From: Phycomyces nitens
Taxonomy: Eukaryota > Mucoromycota > Mucoromycetes > Mucorales > Phycomycetaceae
Assembly (NCBI GenBank): GCA_022702545.1
Contig: JAHRBC010000004.1
Coordinates: 4,742,001-4,806,000 of the forward strand
Length of the DNA: 64,000 nucleotides
Direction: 5' to 3'
This document shows positions 12,675 through 24,897 of this stretch, piece after piece. Position numbers and translations under genes: made by a program. Under the pieces are notes generated by a model. The model searched no databases. It worked only from the letters and a program-made list of their open reading frames with translations, and had not been told where the DNA came from. Within the stretch, counting starts at the first letter, position 1, and each line of letters opens with the position of its first letter.

Positions 12675-13260
12675 CCAAGATCTGGCTTCTTTATCTTTTT
12701 CAAAGGAAGTCTGTAAAAAAATACTTTTGCACTTTAACCTTTTGTAAACCTTTATAGATACAAGTTTATAGCCACTAGAGAGTTTGAATGTGTCTGATAA
12801 CCATTTATAAATGTATTATTGTCCCCATACCAATATACACAATAGATAAAACACAGTATTTTGTTTATTCACTTGAATAATATCCTCATAGTCTAATCTA
12901 GTTTTGATTTCCATGTGTTTACTAGCATGTTTTATTGGACACAAAGGCACAAAAGGTAGGTGCCTAAATAAGTCTTGCCTTTATTGTTCTCTAGAAATAC
13001 ACTTCTTTTAGAGTAGAATAAAGCTGTAGAGTAACATTGTGCCCTTGTCATTGTCCCCAAAGACAAAACCAAACAAAACAAAACATGTAAACACTTTTTT
13101 ACAAAGCATTGTCAACAGCTCTTTGTCGCAAGTGAGTAAACTGGTATTTGGATTCTTTATTAACAAACACATCTTTTTAGTCCCATCATCCCAGATAAAA
13201 AGCTGTCTGTTTTTTCCTTTTTCCTTTCTTTCGACATTTTTAAAATTTCTGATCATTCTA
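12675..13260. other. AT-rich spacer between the FHA paralogues
   Basis: I searched this stretch for the missing RING exon (paired CxxC, then CPxC) of the upstream gene and saw none. It carries weak poly-T tracts and an (AAAC)n run near 13066, probably the promoter of the downstream gene. Confidence 0.5.
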
Positions 13261-14187
13261 ATGCACGCCCTGTCCCTGGTCCCTCCACTTCCACCACGCC
13301 CTCTGATTATCCCTAGTGAGATGCTGGGAAGACACAACTGTAGTATCCGTATCACTTGCGAATACCATTCTTCTGGGAGTATTGAGTTCCAAGTCATTGA
13401 ACGATCCTTGGTTCCTGGGGGTATTGTTACTCTAGGAAACATCAAGTTTTGCGATCCAGAATATAAAGACATTGGTTTTGACAGTAATTTGGTTGATGAG
13501 AATCATGCCATGATATGGGAAGACGACGGACAGGTAACAATGGTTACAAACAGACATTTACTCATTCTAAACAGCTCTATATCCGAGATCTCGACTCTTT
13601 AAATGGAACCTATCATAATGGTGTGCGTCTGATTCCAAGCTCTATAGCTCCTGGTGGGCACATCCTAAAGACAAATGATGCCTTGCGCCTAGGGACTACT
13701 TTAAATGGATCCATGGAGGGTAATAGTATGTTTGTCTTGGTGGTAATCTAATTGAAATCACAGATACACAAAAGTGCGTCTTTATGAGGATTGAAGTTGG
13801 AGCAGAATTGCCTCCATATGTACCAAGGCAAGTCTAGAAACTTAGGTTTTTCTTGTAATATGAATAATATAGCCAACCAGCCATTTTCTATACAGATCAA
13901 AGTACGAGAAATACAGCAAAAAAATACCGTATATCGTTACGGCAGATCCAGATTCACCATCACTTGGAAGTTGCCGTATATGTCACCAATTCAATGAACC
14001 TCTACAGGCATTGTTTGTCCCATCTTGTGCCCACATACTTCACTTCAAGTGTGCAGAAACCTTGCTAGAAAACTATCCTGAATTCGAGTGCCCAACCTGT
14101 GAAAAGAAAGGGCTTATTAATGGCTATATGAAAATGGATAAAAAGGATGCGGTTATGCTACTTGAGCAAGCATCCAAAGATAATTAG
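13261..14187 (+). CDS. Dma1/Chfr-like E3 ubiquitin ligase (FHA plus RING), 4 exons
   Basis: Exons 13261-13533, 13575-13725, 13764-13827 and 13896-14187 give 259 residues. The N-terminal FHA domain has VDENHAMIWEDDG and LYIRDLDSLNGTYHNGVRL. Its first motif is divergent (LGNIKF in place of LGR), so phosphopeptide binding may be weakened. The C-terminal RING reads CRICHQ, CAHILHFKC, CPTC. Yeast Dma1/Dma2 and mammalian Chfr/RNF8 use this FHA-RING order to ubiquitylate phosphoproteins in mitotic checkpoint and septin control. The third intron has a GC donor (AG|GCAAGT at 13828). The start at 13261 places MHALSLVPPLPP before the domain, matching the LVP start of Dma1 FHA regions. Confidence 0.78.
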
Positions 14188-14504
14188 TGCCAAGGTCTTG
14201 TTTAATAAACCATAAGTATCTAACAATAGTATCAATTGGAAGGCTGAGACGATGGTAGAATAAAAAGATAAACTATAAAGATAGAAATATGCCAGAGGTG
14301 ACGTGAGGGATGTTGGAATAGGAGACCCTAAATTTAAACTGTAGTGTGGTTTTGTGGATCTTGATTTTGATGTCGATTTCTCGATATCTAGCTACGATGA
14401 GAGCAGATCGGCCCCTTGATATGCTTGAAACTAACAAATGGATGCCAAGGAAAAAAAAGGTCATGTACTGCAGATACCTAAAGATCAAGGATCTCTTTGG
14501 CGAG

Positions 14505-14512
14505 TATATAAA
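14505..14512 (+). promoter_or_regulatory. TATA box of the small basic protein gene
   Basis: TATATAAA stands 47 bp before the ATG at 14559 and is followed by a poly-T tract. The spacing fits a focused core promoter. Confidence 0.5.
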
Positions 14513-14558
14513 CACTCGATATTTTTTTTTCTAATCATCTTTATTCACTCGTCTTACA

Positions 14559-14909
14559 ATGCCATTATTCACTATCCAACAACGCCCTGGCCCTAAGCGT
14601 AGCACAAAGACAACCACCAAGCGAACCAAGAGTCGCGTCACTGCCCTGACTTCATCCATGAGCCATTGTATCCGCAACCTATCATCAGTAAAAAAGGTTT
14701 TTGGCTGCAGAGGATCCAAACGGTCTGTCCATTCCATATCTCCATCACCCTACTCTTTCTCTGGCTACTCGTGCATTTCAGAGGTGCCTTGTGGATCCCA
14801 AGCGGCTTCATCTCGTCGACTGTCTGATAAATCTATGGCCTTGGACTCGCTCATCTTTGACCATCCCTCGGTGACCCTATGCCTCCGCCCAGCTGCCTAT
14901 CGGTCATGA
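14559..14909 (+). CDS. Small basic Ser/Arg-rich hypothetical protein
   Basis: A single-exon frame of 116 residues begins at an ATG with a good TATA box 47 bp upstream. It is rich in Lys/Arg at the N-terminus (PKRSTKTTTKRTKSR) and in Ser throughout, has five cysteines, and has no membrane segment or known motif. Its base composition is clearly richer in G+C than the flanking DNA, which supports coding. I do not recognise the family. Confidence 0.5.
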   Translation: MPLFTIQQRPGPKRSTKTTTKRTKSRVTALTSSMSHCIRNLSSVKKVFGCRGSKRSVHSISPSPYSFSGYSCISEVPCGSQAASSRRLSDKSMALDSLIFDHPSVTLCLRPAAYRS

Positions 14910-15437
14910 TAATTGACCATAAAATGTATATATGTAGAATATCCAACCAAAAAAAAAACAAAAAACAATCATCAAAAGTCCTCTTGACCTTCTTAATAAT
15001 AATAATAATATAAACCAAAAAATGTACCATTAAAAATAAATATGTTTATCTGGTATTTTGTACCAACTACAGAACTTGTACAAATGATTACTAATTGACC
15101 TATCGGAAAATATCATTTCATTGTGGTATCTGATTATACTGAGACTGAATAGGCTCGTGCACTATATTTCGTGAGTAAAAAATAATTACACGCCACCTAA
15201 ACGTCATGTAATATATATATATATAAATGACTCTTGTGTACACAAGAGTATTTGATGTTTTGTGTGTGTGTGTGTGTGTGTGGAAATGAGATAATCATTA
15301 CTTGTATGTAGTATAATACTCTACTAATGAACGATAATATAAAGATTTTGTATTGCTTTATTGTAAATGTGCTATTGTTATTGTTATTGTTATTGTTTAT
15401 GAGGTATATGAAAATTGCATGGGCAGGCAGATCTACT
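14910..15437. other. Convergent 3' region between the small ORF and malic enzyme
   Basis: AT-rich DNA with a (TAA)n run near 14995, an (AT)n run near 15212 and a (GT)n run near 15260. No gene seen. It serves as 3' ends for both flanking genes. Confidence 0.5.
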
Positions 15438-17304
15438 CTAGATTCTGCTAGACTTTTGGAGACCAGTAGATAATTCACCATAGTTGTCCTGGGTAGGGGA
15501 CCACATGCGCTCGGAGACATATTGGACAAGTTCATCATGCGATGTAATGGCCTTGATTTCTTCTGATTGTGCAGAATCTTCACTGACAGATTCTTGGCAG
15601 ACTGCAGCAGCAACTGTAGCTGATACTTCTCTGATGCGGGTCAATGAAGGATAGAGCCATCCATTACCACGTTCTTCTGCTGTGAGTGAGTCTGCGAGTG
15701 CCTTTGAGGCAGCATAGATCATATTGTCGGAGATGACGGTAGAGCGAGCCAGAATTGCACCGAGACCGAGTCCAGGGAAGACATACATGTTGTTACCCTG
15801 TCCTGGGATACGGATCTCTCCCGTGCTGGCAATGGTATAGGCAGGGAAGGCCGTACCGGACGCAAAGATGACCCGGTTATCGGTGGCCTCCATGGCCTGT
15901 TCAAATGTGCACTCGGCCTGGGTGGCAGGGTTTGAGAGAGGGAAGACGATGGGCTGTTGGTTTATTTCGGCCAGACGGGTAAGCACATCGGTCGTAAAGG
16001 CTCCGGTAGTAGATGACAAACCGATAAGAGCAGTGGGTCTGACATAATTGACGATATCCATGAGCTCCTTGTACTGTTCTTCGTTATCTTCGCGGGCATA
16101 ATACACCTTGTGTTGCGCAAGGTTATCTCCACGATCAAGTGTGACCAAACCCTTGCTGTCCACAATCCAGAACATCTTCTTGGCATCCTCTTCTGGAATC
16201 CCAAATTCCTTTTCAAAGTAGGTCTGGATTTGGCGGGCAACACCAATTGCAGCAGATCCGGCACCATAAAACACAATCCGATGGCTGGTTGGCTCTACAT
16301 CCGACTCGACATGGACCTTGCGAATGGCATTAATGGCACCAGACAGGATCACGGCACCAGTTCCCTCGATGTCGTCGTTGAAACAGGTGATTTCTGACTT
16401 GTACTTGTGGAGGAGACCAAAGGCATGCTCAGAAGACCAGTCTTCGAACTGGATGATCATGTTTGGGTATACTGTCTTGAGTGCATTGAGGACAGTGTCG
16501 ACAGTCTCATAAAACTCTTCATCCGCAGGACGCTTTTGTCTCAATCCAAGATAGAATTCGTCTTCGAGGAACTTGGTGTTGTTGGTGCCCAGGTCAAGCA
16601 TGATAGGCAATGTTCTGCGAGGGTCAATACCCGCACCAGCAACATAGAGCTGCAACTTGCCAATCGGGATACCCATGCCATTGACGCCCAGATCACCCAG
16701 GCCAAGGATACGTGAGCCATCCGAGATGACGGCAATCTGAGGATCAAAGGCTGATTCGGTAGGGAAGGGGCGATATTGACGAATGGTTTTGCAGAGAGTG
16801 GCATGATCTGCCTTTGTGAGATAGAGACCATCAGGTACACCTGGACCAGCCAAGAATGGGTAGATGTTGGAGTACTCGAGGCAGGCAGTTCCTACGGTTG
16901 GGGTATAGATGACAGGAGCAAGTTCCTAATCCACTATTAGACCACTGCTATAGATCATCAAATTGCTTACCTCTAGATGTTCGGTGACAATTCTGTAGAA
17001 TAGACGGACATTGGTGGTTCGCAATTGAGCCATAAAGATGTATTTTTCAATGGGAGCCTGCTTGGATCGAAGTAGCTTCAGGGCACGCTTCTTCTGGATA
17101 TCAAAGCTCTCGACACGGACAGGCATAAGGCCAGAGATGCCGAGGACCTGACGCTTGGAGACCTCCATGGCAGTACCTTTTTTCAAAATGAATGTTAGCA
17201 AACACATTTGATCAAGAGGGATGCCAACCTTCATTGGTATAGCTGGAATGAACACCGAGTTCACTTGAAGAGATTGTAGGAATGGTTTCGACAGAGGGAG
17301 CCAT
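15438..17304 (-). CDS. Malic enzyme (NAD(P)-dependent, decarboxylating), 3 exons
   Basis: Minus-strand exons 17304-17229, 17176-16971 and 16925-15438 give 589 residues, full length for fungal malic enzyme. It converts malate to pyruvate and CO2 with reduction of NAD(P)+. Visible signatures: VIYTPTVGTACLEYS (N-terminal fold), DGSRILGLGDLGVNGMGI, FNDDIEGTGAVILSG with the metal-binding acidic pair, FYGAGSAAIGVA (Rossmann loop) and GQGNNMYVFPGLGLGA. No clear mitochondrial presequence is present (start MAPSVETIPTISSSE), so a cytosolic enzyme is likely. In oleaginous Mucoromycota such enzymes supply NADPH for lipid synthesis, but coenzyme choice cannot be read safely here. Two CCAAT boxes lie 127 and 141 bp upstream of the ATG. 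Confidence 0.92.
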
Positions 17305-17430
17305 TTGAGTGATGTGGAATGAGGGCTAAAAGAAGAAGGAATCAAGGCTTTTATAGCCATCAAACAACGGAAGCCATCCTACACTATCACGAGCATCAGC
17401 ATGATAAAGGCTGATCAATGGGGGCTTGTG

Positions 17431-17449
17431 ATTGGCCGATTCAGATTGG
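17431..17449 (-). promoter_or_regulatory. Pair of CCAAT boxes upstream of malic enzyme
   Basis: Two ATTGG pentamers (CCAAT on the coding strand) start at 17431 and 17445, 14 bp apart, in the likely promoter of the malic enzyme gene. They are candidate Hap/NF-Y sites. Confidence 0.45.
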
Positions 17450-20400
17450 CCGCTATTGAATCACTTATGCACACCCACATGCCTGCTTTCGATTCGCTCG
17501 CCAGATGAATTTCCCCTATTTTTGATTTTTAAAAAAAGCGCATCTCTTTCTCTCTTCCCTGGAGCACATGTCAATATCTCGGGTGGTCCTTGCCAACCGC
17601 ACGTATTCACATGCTGCCATGCCAACACACTAGGATTTATATTACAGATATGTGGGGCTTAAAGTTAACCTTTCATGTTTACTCTCCAACTATATAAATA
17701 ATCAAAATATTTACATGGATTCCAAACCCACTCAACCTGATCCGGTTGGTTCTTTGATAGCCATGTGCAAACCAAACAGTAACAAGTACCGAATGGACTG
17801 TGGAGTGTGGACTGTGGATTGATAGATGATGGCTTGGAGAATGTATCAAAATTTAATAAATTTCATAAAGAGATGGTCATCATGGTTACCACGGTCATCA
17901 TGGTTACCACTCTTATCGCAACCCGCCCAAAGATCAATAACAATAGCCAAGTGTTTTGTCATCATTACCAAGGTCACACTGATAAAGAAGTACAATTGTC
18001 GGCCAGATCCACTAGACTATACCAGAGCCACACTCTCGATTCTGCTCTTTTCCTTTATCCATCTTACAGCATGTCACACATTTGGAATCTCGGATCTCTA
18101 TAGATATCCGGAACTGGATTCCAACCCACTCTATTTTAGTAATGTGGAGAAGTCTATTATTTATCTCACTAATATCGGTGGTATAAATACTTTAGCCAGC
18201 GATCCTCCACAAACTCAGTTTTTAAGCCATATACACAACCACCATACTCATAATGTTATACTGTCTGTGAGGGGGTATTGCAGACGACCAGCAAGAGCCC
18301 AAGAGCTGTCCAAAGTATTTTTAAGAAGATGAAAAAAAAATTGGACAGATAGACTCCCAAAATAATAATAATAATAAAACGCCCAAACAATCAAAGATGT
18401 GCATCCGTTTGTTGCCAAACAAAATATCGTATCGCTCTCATACAAATTAGCTGACAAGAGTCCTAATGTCTGTAACACCTCTCAATTAGCTGAACTCAAT
18501 CATAATCCTCTCCTGTAAATATGCTGACAGGACTTGTTACGCTTATAGGCCCTGTCATTGTAAGTTGGTTGTACAACCCTTGGTCCCCATCTTCTTTGGG
18601 GATCATTTGGTCTCCGAACCACGTTTTATTTGACTGCAAAAATGCTTACAAGCCAACTATTTCAAGACGGTGAGAATCGATAGGTAAAAATGTAAGAAAT
18701 ATTAGCCCTTTCGGATTCCAGACTGGTTTGGTACAGTTGAGAATTATATATATTTTTTTATTGACCATGAGTCAGGTTAATCGCTAGAGACTGAAGATTT
18801 GTAAAGTATCAAAGAGAAAAAAAAACGTGCACAGTCTTTGACATAAAGTACCATGTTGGTTTGATATATAATCTAAAGGCTGTCTCAAGTGAGGTTGAAA
18901 AGAGAGAGAGAGACGAGACGTGTGAGCCAGGTTCTGGGATCGCACAGGTCAACCTGCCAAAAAGAAAAAGAAAAAGAAAAAGAAACAATTTAATCACAAT
19001 ATGTATATACTAAAAAAGGAAACTTAATAAATGTGATTATACATGGTGGACACAAGAAAAGTAAAAAGTTTCATGTATATAGATAGATACTTTTGCAAAC
19101 TGAAAGGATAGGTTTAGGTCAACAGCAAATCAATATATTACACATTTAACATGTCTATCACCCATCGTTAAAACCATTAAACACAAAAAAAAAACTATTA
19201 ATAAACAAGCCACATAGCTCCTGGAACTTGCTCTTACATTTAATCCCCAAAAGAATACAAGTAGCCCCTTTGGTGTCTACAAAGTCCCAAAAGATACTGT
19301 GGGTAAATATGAAAATATGCTTTGTAATATACTCTGTATAGGTTTATAAATGATTACAAAACACTCGGTTTCCTATAGAAGACTCATTGAAAAAGTTTTG
19401 GCTACACGGCTTAGAAATTCTGTAGGGATAGTACCAGTGTATGAAAATAATAGTAATAATAATAATCCAGATCTAGGCCAACTGCAAGACTTGCAGCTGA
19501 GATATTTAATGACATGAAAATCATGCTCAAGAAAGCAAAAACCCAATTGAGTGCTACCAAACATCCCGTTTTACAGGACACAAAAAAGTAACTGCCACCG
19601 ACTAACTTGCAACCAAGAAGACAGATTTACTCTAATCTCTTGAAATCCTCATCTAAATCACACACACAAAGACATGAAAAAGAGAATATGTAATCCCCTT
19701 GATAAATAAATGACGTTTGGTCAGATATATTGACAAATGCAAATATACACGGGCTGTGTTCCGGATAGCCACCTTTGTCCTTTGAAATATTCAAATATAT
19801 TTTACTGAAAAGGATATTGTAATGATAACTCTGATAAACCCATGATTAAATAGAATACTTATTACTAGAATCAAGTACACAGCAAGAATAAAGTGGTAAA
19901 GAATACAAAATGAATTGGCTGTAAAGATGTATATGAATAAAACTATGCACGAGTAGTCTGGGACTTGGTGTATATAGTAATTTTGTTTCAATATTTTGTG
20001 TTTTATACGTTATTGGCAACTAGGCCTTTATAAGAATATCCAAACGCCAAGGATATTGTTCCCAATAGGCTATAGCTACTCTGTAGAATTGAGCTCAAGA
20101 GAATACCAGGAACAATAAAGACATTGGTACCATTTTGATACTATAGCTTTAGCAAGGTTGTTATGTGCAGGACCATTATTAATAATCAACGTTTGTCAAT
20201 ATGCGGATATTTATTTAATCTAGTTGACTCTTGTTTCAAAAAGTTTATATATTGACCAGTTCCATCTGTACTCAGAACTTTAGATTCCTGACCAGCCTTT
20301 TTATTATATCTAGTATTCTCACACTGATCATTATAGATCCTGAAACAAAAACGGGACCCAATATCAATCTAGTTATTGTCCTCGTTGCAAGAGCAGCCAA

Positions 20401-21672
20401 AAAATAACCTTGTTTTGCAAGCTCTTGTGTTTTTTTAACATGAGTCTCAGATTCAGCAAAGAAACCATGCTTGCCTTGTCAAAGAATGCATACCCATCTG
20501 ACACTATACTGCAATTCAAATATAACATTTTTTTTAATTCATCTAGGGTATTTACAAGATTCCATACTGCTGTATGGATAGCCTTGAGATTATCAATATA
20601 AAAAAAAAGTCTTTGTAGAATACTGGTTGTTTTAACATGTCATAAACACCAGTATTTATAAAAACTCAATTTCTGAATACTCTTCTTGTCATCAAAGATA
20701 CCATCATGCTGCCCTCTTTATCTATTAATTTATTCTCTGTACCTATATGAATATATTCCAGAAACACGTTGGAAATTCTCTAGCAAGTTTTACGGGGTTG
20801 TATTGTGGTATAAATGTTCAGGTTGTTTACAGGATAATCTTTATATCAATCGAATATCGTTAATCTTAGGGGACACCTATAAAGTACAGGATGTTATACA
20901 AAATATTTTCACTGTTCCAGCAAAAAAGCTTGAGTCCGACTACTTGGATTTTGTCTGGCCCGCAACCCCCTGTCTCCTTACCAAACTGGATTCGTGTCCC
21001 CAAAGATCGTTGATATATAAAATCGTTTATTTTGCTCGAGACCTTCCAAACCCTTGTTACCATCTCTTGGCTAATTCTAATAATATAGCAAAGATTGGTA
21101 CATATTCATACCCAATAGTTTGCTAGCAGCATGTTTTGAGATTATCCACATGTCATTCAAATACAATAGCCAGCCATCAAGAGTTTAGCCATTTGTATCA
21201 TCCAACATATTCAATATTCCTATCTATCTTGATTTTCAACATTGACAATTAGACTCAAAACTAAACATCACATATGCCTAAACAATTATTCTTATCTTTA
21301 AAGATTCGAGTGGATATTTACTTGACCAGCTCGACATTTTCATAAAGACTTGCTGCTGCTGCTAAACACAATCTAAAGACACTGTGTATTTTACCAAATC
21401 TCCCTTAATTTTATCTAGTTTGATATCCTTTTTAATAAAAGTATCTATATTAATAAAACACACACACACACACAATATAAATATTGTTAATATTGAAACA
21501 AATAAAACTAAATGTTTTTTTTTTAAAAATAATAAAAACATATTCTTCATACTAGCTTATTTCGTCACACAATATATCACGTGTAGAGAAGCCCTTTACC
21601 AGAACATTTTGCTTGGTTTTTCTATTTTTATTATTAATTTTATAACTCATTAGATTCTCTTGTACGCAAATC
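17450..21672. other. AT-rich region without convincing genes
   Basis: Some 4.2 kb separate malic enzyme from FIS1. Open frames at 17826-18332 and 20686-21126 exist but show no family I know, no spliced continuation and, for the second, no ATG. Purine runs (about 18900 and 18960) and short microsatellites (about 19450) occur. I found no tRNA or rRNA signature. It may hold decayed genes or unrecognised non-coding RNA. Confidence 0.4.
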
Positions 21673-22276
21673 ATGTCTGAGAAAGCATCAATGATTCTCG
21701 AGGCAGAAACCCCATTGAGTCCAGCAGAATTACAAGTGAGTCTAGCAATCAACTTGACAATGGACTCATTTTGGCTCTAGGTACTCAAGAAACAGTTTGA
21801 GAGAGAGGGAGAATACGTTACCACACAAACCAAATTCAACTATGCATGGGGTTTGGTCAAGTCAAGGCAATCCGAGCAGATTGCACTTGCGCTCACTCTA
21901 CTGACAGGCAAGAGAAACCAGAGCCAGATTGCAGAATGCTGATTGGATTTGTTGAAATAGAGATCTACACCGAGTGTCCCAACAGACGACGAGAATGCCT
22001 CTACTACCTTGCTCTGGGACACTACAAGATATCAAACTTTAATGAGGCCCGTCAATTCAATACCCAGTTGTTGAAACTTGAGCCTAGAAATGAACAAGCC
22101 TTGGAGTTGCAGAGATTGATTGATGAGAAATTGTCAAGAGGTAATATTAGAGACTCATAAACAACCATTCATTGACTGGGCTTGGTTATGTAGAGGGTGT
22201 GATTGGTCTGGCTATTATCAGCAGTGTTGTTGCTGTGGGTGCTGCCTTGGTTGCTACGATTATCAAGAGAAAGTAA
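21673..22276 (+). CDS. FIS1: Mitochondrial fission protein Fis1, 4 exons
   Basis: Exons 21673-21735, 21781-21907, 21961-22140 and 22194-22276 give 150 residues, the normal size. Fis1 is a tail-anchored protein of the outer mitochondrial and peroxisomal membranes that recruits the fission machinery. Diagnostic are [31 protein letters not shown] (TPR-like helices) and the C-terminal membrane anchor [20 protein letters not shown] followed by the basic KRK tail. The second intron has a GC donor (AG|GCAAGA at 21908). The frame around it is fixed by the conserved LLTEIY junction. Confidence 0.92.
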
Positions 22277-22334
22277 ATAGCATACATGTGTATATAAATG
22301 CAAGTGTATATATTTATCATGGTTAATTAATTAA

Positions 22335-22413
22335 ATAAATAAATAATTATACACACACATATATATATATAAATATATACATATATACATATATACATAT
22401 ATACATATATATA
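22335..22413. repeat. AT-rich microsatellite tract (TAAA, CA/TA, TACA units)
   Basis: Compound short repeats directly downstream of FIS1, the last part being about five ATATAC-type units. Confidence 0.8.
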
Positions 22414-22542
22414 AAAACATGCCAACTCTAGTGATTGGACCATCGGAGCAAGTTTGGCTATTCTGAAAATAATAATAAATAATGTATTTATATCCAACAA
22501 TACATATAATGTCTTGAAGGTGTTCATCCACTTTGGCCAATC

Positions 22543-23920
22543 ATGACACCTCATGCTGAGGCTTCTCTTACGATCAACACCCAGACAACCACAGATCAAG
22601 ACACCAATCAGCCATCTCTCAAGAGAAAACTATCCATAGATCATCCTCAACGACCAAACCCAACCCAGACCAATCGCGTTGTTCTCGCAACAGATCATGA
22701 ATCTCGCCCTGTTCGTCTTGAACCACCAAAACGACAGACAATCCAATCAACCCAGCCAAGATGGCACAGCCAATCATACATGGTATTTCTTGCCCTGCGT
22801 CAACACCCTGAGCGTTCATTGCCTCGCACAGATCTGATTCGGGCAGCACTTGCCTTGGACAAGAAGATTAGTGAAGAGCGCCATTTACCACGGGTATTTC
22901 GAGGCAAGGTATGATCCCATAAGCGACAAATTGGTTGATATTTATCGAAATGAAAAAAAAACTGTCTTTATCTAGACCCCAATGAATTCAGCATCTGCAA
23001 TCCTCACTTACAATAGTGATCGTTACTTTGTTCCATTCAAACCAGAAGGCAGCCGATCTACCCATTTCAGACTTGCCTACGAACCTGGCAACTTTTCAAA
23101 AGCAGTACAAGAGTACCGTAAATGGGAAAAGAAATTAGCAGAGCATGATTGGCCCTATTGTTTTGGTGAAGTCAAACCGTCTGTCTTGGCGGCCAAAAGA
23201 GAACAGGCCCAAAAGGCAACTACACCACCCCTATCATCCTCTAATACCTCTAATTCACCCTCTTCATTATCATCTTCATTCTCATCAAATCCAACCGAAT
23301 TCGATGCCTTTATCGCCGACCGCACAGCTCCATCTCTCTCTCCACCCCAGACTCCTGATCTGACCAAGCCAGACTCTGCAGATCAACCACCAAATATCAT
23401 GTCTGAAATCACCATTCCTGACACCCAACTGGCAGACAGCTGGAGTCTGGATGAACTGGATCTCACAAATGTACCGGTTTCTTGGCATGATATCCTCAAG
23501 GTGGATGAATCCAAGATTCCTGGAGCAGGCAAAGGCTTGTTTGCCACCCGTCGATTACCTACCAACACACCAATCGGGTTCTACTTTGGAGTCCCAATGA
23601 CAGAAGATGAATTCGACTCTCTCAAGGACAATGTGGGCCGTGCTTCAGAGTATTCAATCATGTATCGCAAGACGGTTCTGGATGCAACTGATGAGAATGG
23701 CCATCCGTATGATAATCCAGATGGCCCAATGTACTGTCCATTCCATTACATGAACGAAACCGATGAAGCACAGGCCAACATTAGTTTCCTTGAAGGTGCG
23801 GTTGTAAATCAGGTCATCTGTTGGACAAAACGAGTGATTGAACAAGATGAAGAATTGTTTGTCTGGTACGGACGAGATGTCAATAGACACTGGACTGAGA
23901 AGGGGTCTAGTATTGAATGA
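22543..23920 (+). CDS. SET-domain protein, 2 exons
   Basis: Exons 22543-22908 and 22976-23920 give 436 residues. The N-terminal 100 residues are Gln/Pro/Thr-rich, and the centre has a poly-Ser/Pro linker. The C-terminal part (about residues 315-430) is a SET domain: KIPGAGKGLFATRRL at its start, a YSIMYRKTVLDA strand, CPFHYMNETDEAQANISFLEG in place of the usual NHS motif, and DEELFVWYGRDV at its end. SET proteins transfer methyl groups from S-adenosylmethionine to lysines. The HYMNE form (Asn kept, His-Ser not) resembles PRDM-like or divergent SET proteins, so the substrate is open. No post-SET cysteines are seen. Confidence 0.8.
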
Positions 23921-24036
23921 ATATGAAGATGAATATGAAGATGATTATGTATTTATTTCATTTTATTATCAATAAAAACAAGATGGATGAGGAACAGATG
24001 CAATAATTGAATGATGTGATAATTTATGAAAATGGA

Positions 24037-24897
24037 TCAGATACTCGTCGTCAGGCCTGGAATATAGCCCGAATCAATAGACTCGACAGATGGAGATCCA
24101 AGAGGCTTTATGGTCCGGGAACGAGGCCGGGAACGAAAGGTAGAAACGATCTTTTGAAAAAGGGTCCCAGGAAGAGTATGGGGTCTAAAGGTTGTGTTTG
24201 GTGAATGGAGTCCTAGAGATACCAAGAGATGATTGGGCAGCTTTTGTGGGGTTGGTTCCTTTTCAATCATTATGTCCTGTAATTCCTGTTGATTTGACAT
24301 GAAGGAAGACCGCAGGGAAGGAGTGCTTTTATAGTGGCGTAGTGAATGGCAGCTGGTCCCAATGTCTCCAAGTCTCTTTGGATCAGTGACAAAGGGAAGA
24401 AATGCACCGACGCGCATCAACTCGAGTACTTGGCTGGCTGCTGGGCATAGTAGGGCTGGATGATAATTTACGGCTGTGTAGTGGGTATTTAGGAGATTTT
24501 GGCGAATGTCTGATGGGATATTGATCTCTTGTGAAGAATTGGCCATGATAAAGCGTCTGATAATATCTTGAAATCGCATCTTGAGCTTCTCGAATCTTAT
24601 CAACTCTTCTTGACTCAGTTTATGGTTCTCGAGGGTAGAAAAATAAAACGGCTGAGTGTTGTTGAGAATGACATTATCTGTAGTGAGATCGAGTGTGGAG
24701 TCTCCAAAGTACAGTCTGGCTGCCTCATGATAGCTCGAGACAGCCTTGTAGAATGCTAGATTTTCGGCACAGTAAGTGAGCTCAAGGTAGAGACTAAAGT
24801 CGTCATAGCTAAACGGGCTCTGGGTGCGGTTCTGTAAGACCATCTCTAGGGTGACACCCTCGAGAGCTGATGAGGGATGAAGTGTGGATGAGATCAT
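24037..24897 (-). CDS. RGS-domain protein
   Basis: A single-exon minus-strand frame of 286 residues from ATG 24897. The frame stays open upstream to 24981 but has no earlier ATG. The RGS (regulator of G-protein signalling) domain spans about residues 14-160: LEMVLQNRTQSPFSYDDFSLYL, an ENLAFYKAVSSYHE helix, FQDIIRRFIMANSSQEINIP and LMRVGAFLPFVTD. RGS proteins accelerate GTP hydrolysis by G-alpha subunits. A long insert with low complexity (residues about 60-90) and a Ser/Arg-rich tail with SRPRSRTIKPLGSP are probably regulatory. The gene is tail to tail with the SET gene, 116 bp apart. Confidence 0.75.
   Translation of the reverse strand: MISSTLHPSSALEGVTLEMVLQNRTQSPFSYDDFSLYLELTYCAENLAFYKAVSSYHEAARLYFGDSTLDLTTDNVILNNTQPFYFSTLENHKLSQEELIRFEKLKMRFQDIIRRFIMANSSQEINIPSDIRQNLLNTHYTAVNYHPALLCPAASQVLELMRVGAFLPFVTDPKRLGDIGTSCHSLRHYKSTPSLRSSFMSNQQELQDIMIEKEPTPQKLPNHLLVSLGLHSPNTTFRPHTLPGTLFQKIVSTFRSRPRSRTIKPLGSPSVESIDSGYIPGLTTSI

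Noticed and set aside
17826..18332. 168-codon open frame in the 17-21 kb gap
   Set aside because: No recognisable family, biased AT-rich codons, overlaps other open frames, no splice partner found.
20686..21126. 146-codon open frame
   Set aside because: No ATG start in the frame, no known motif. It could be a decayed exon but cannot be supported.
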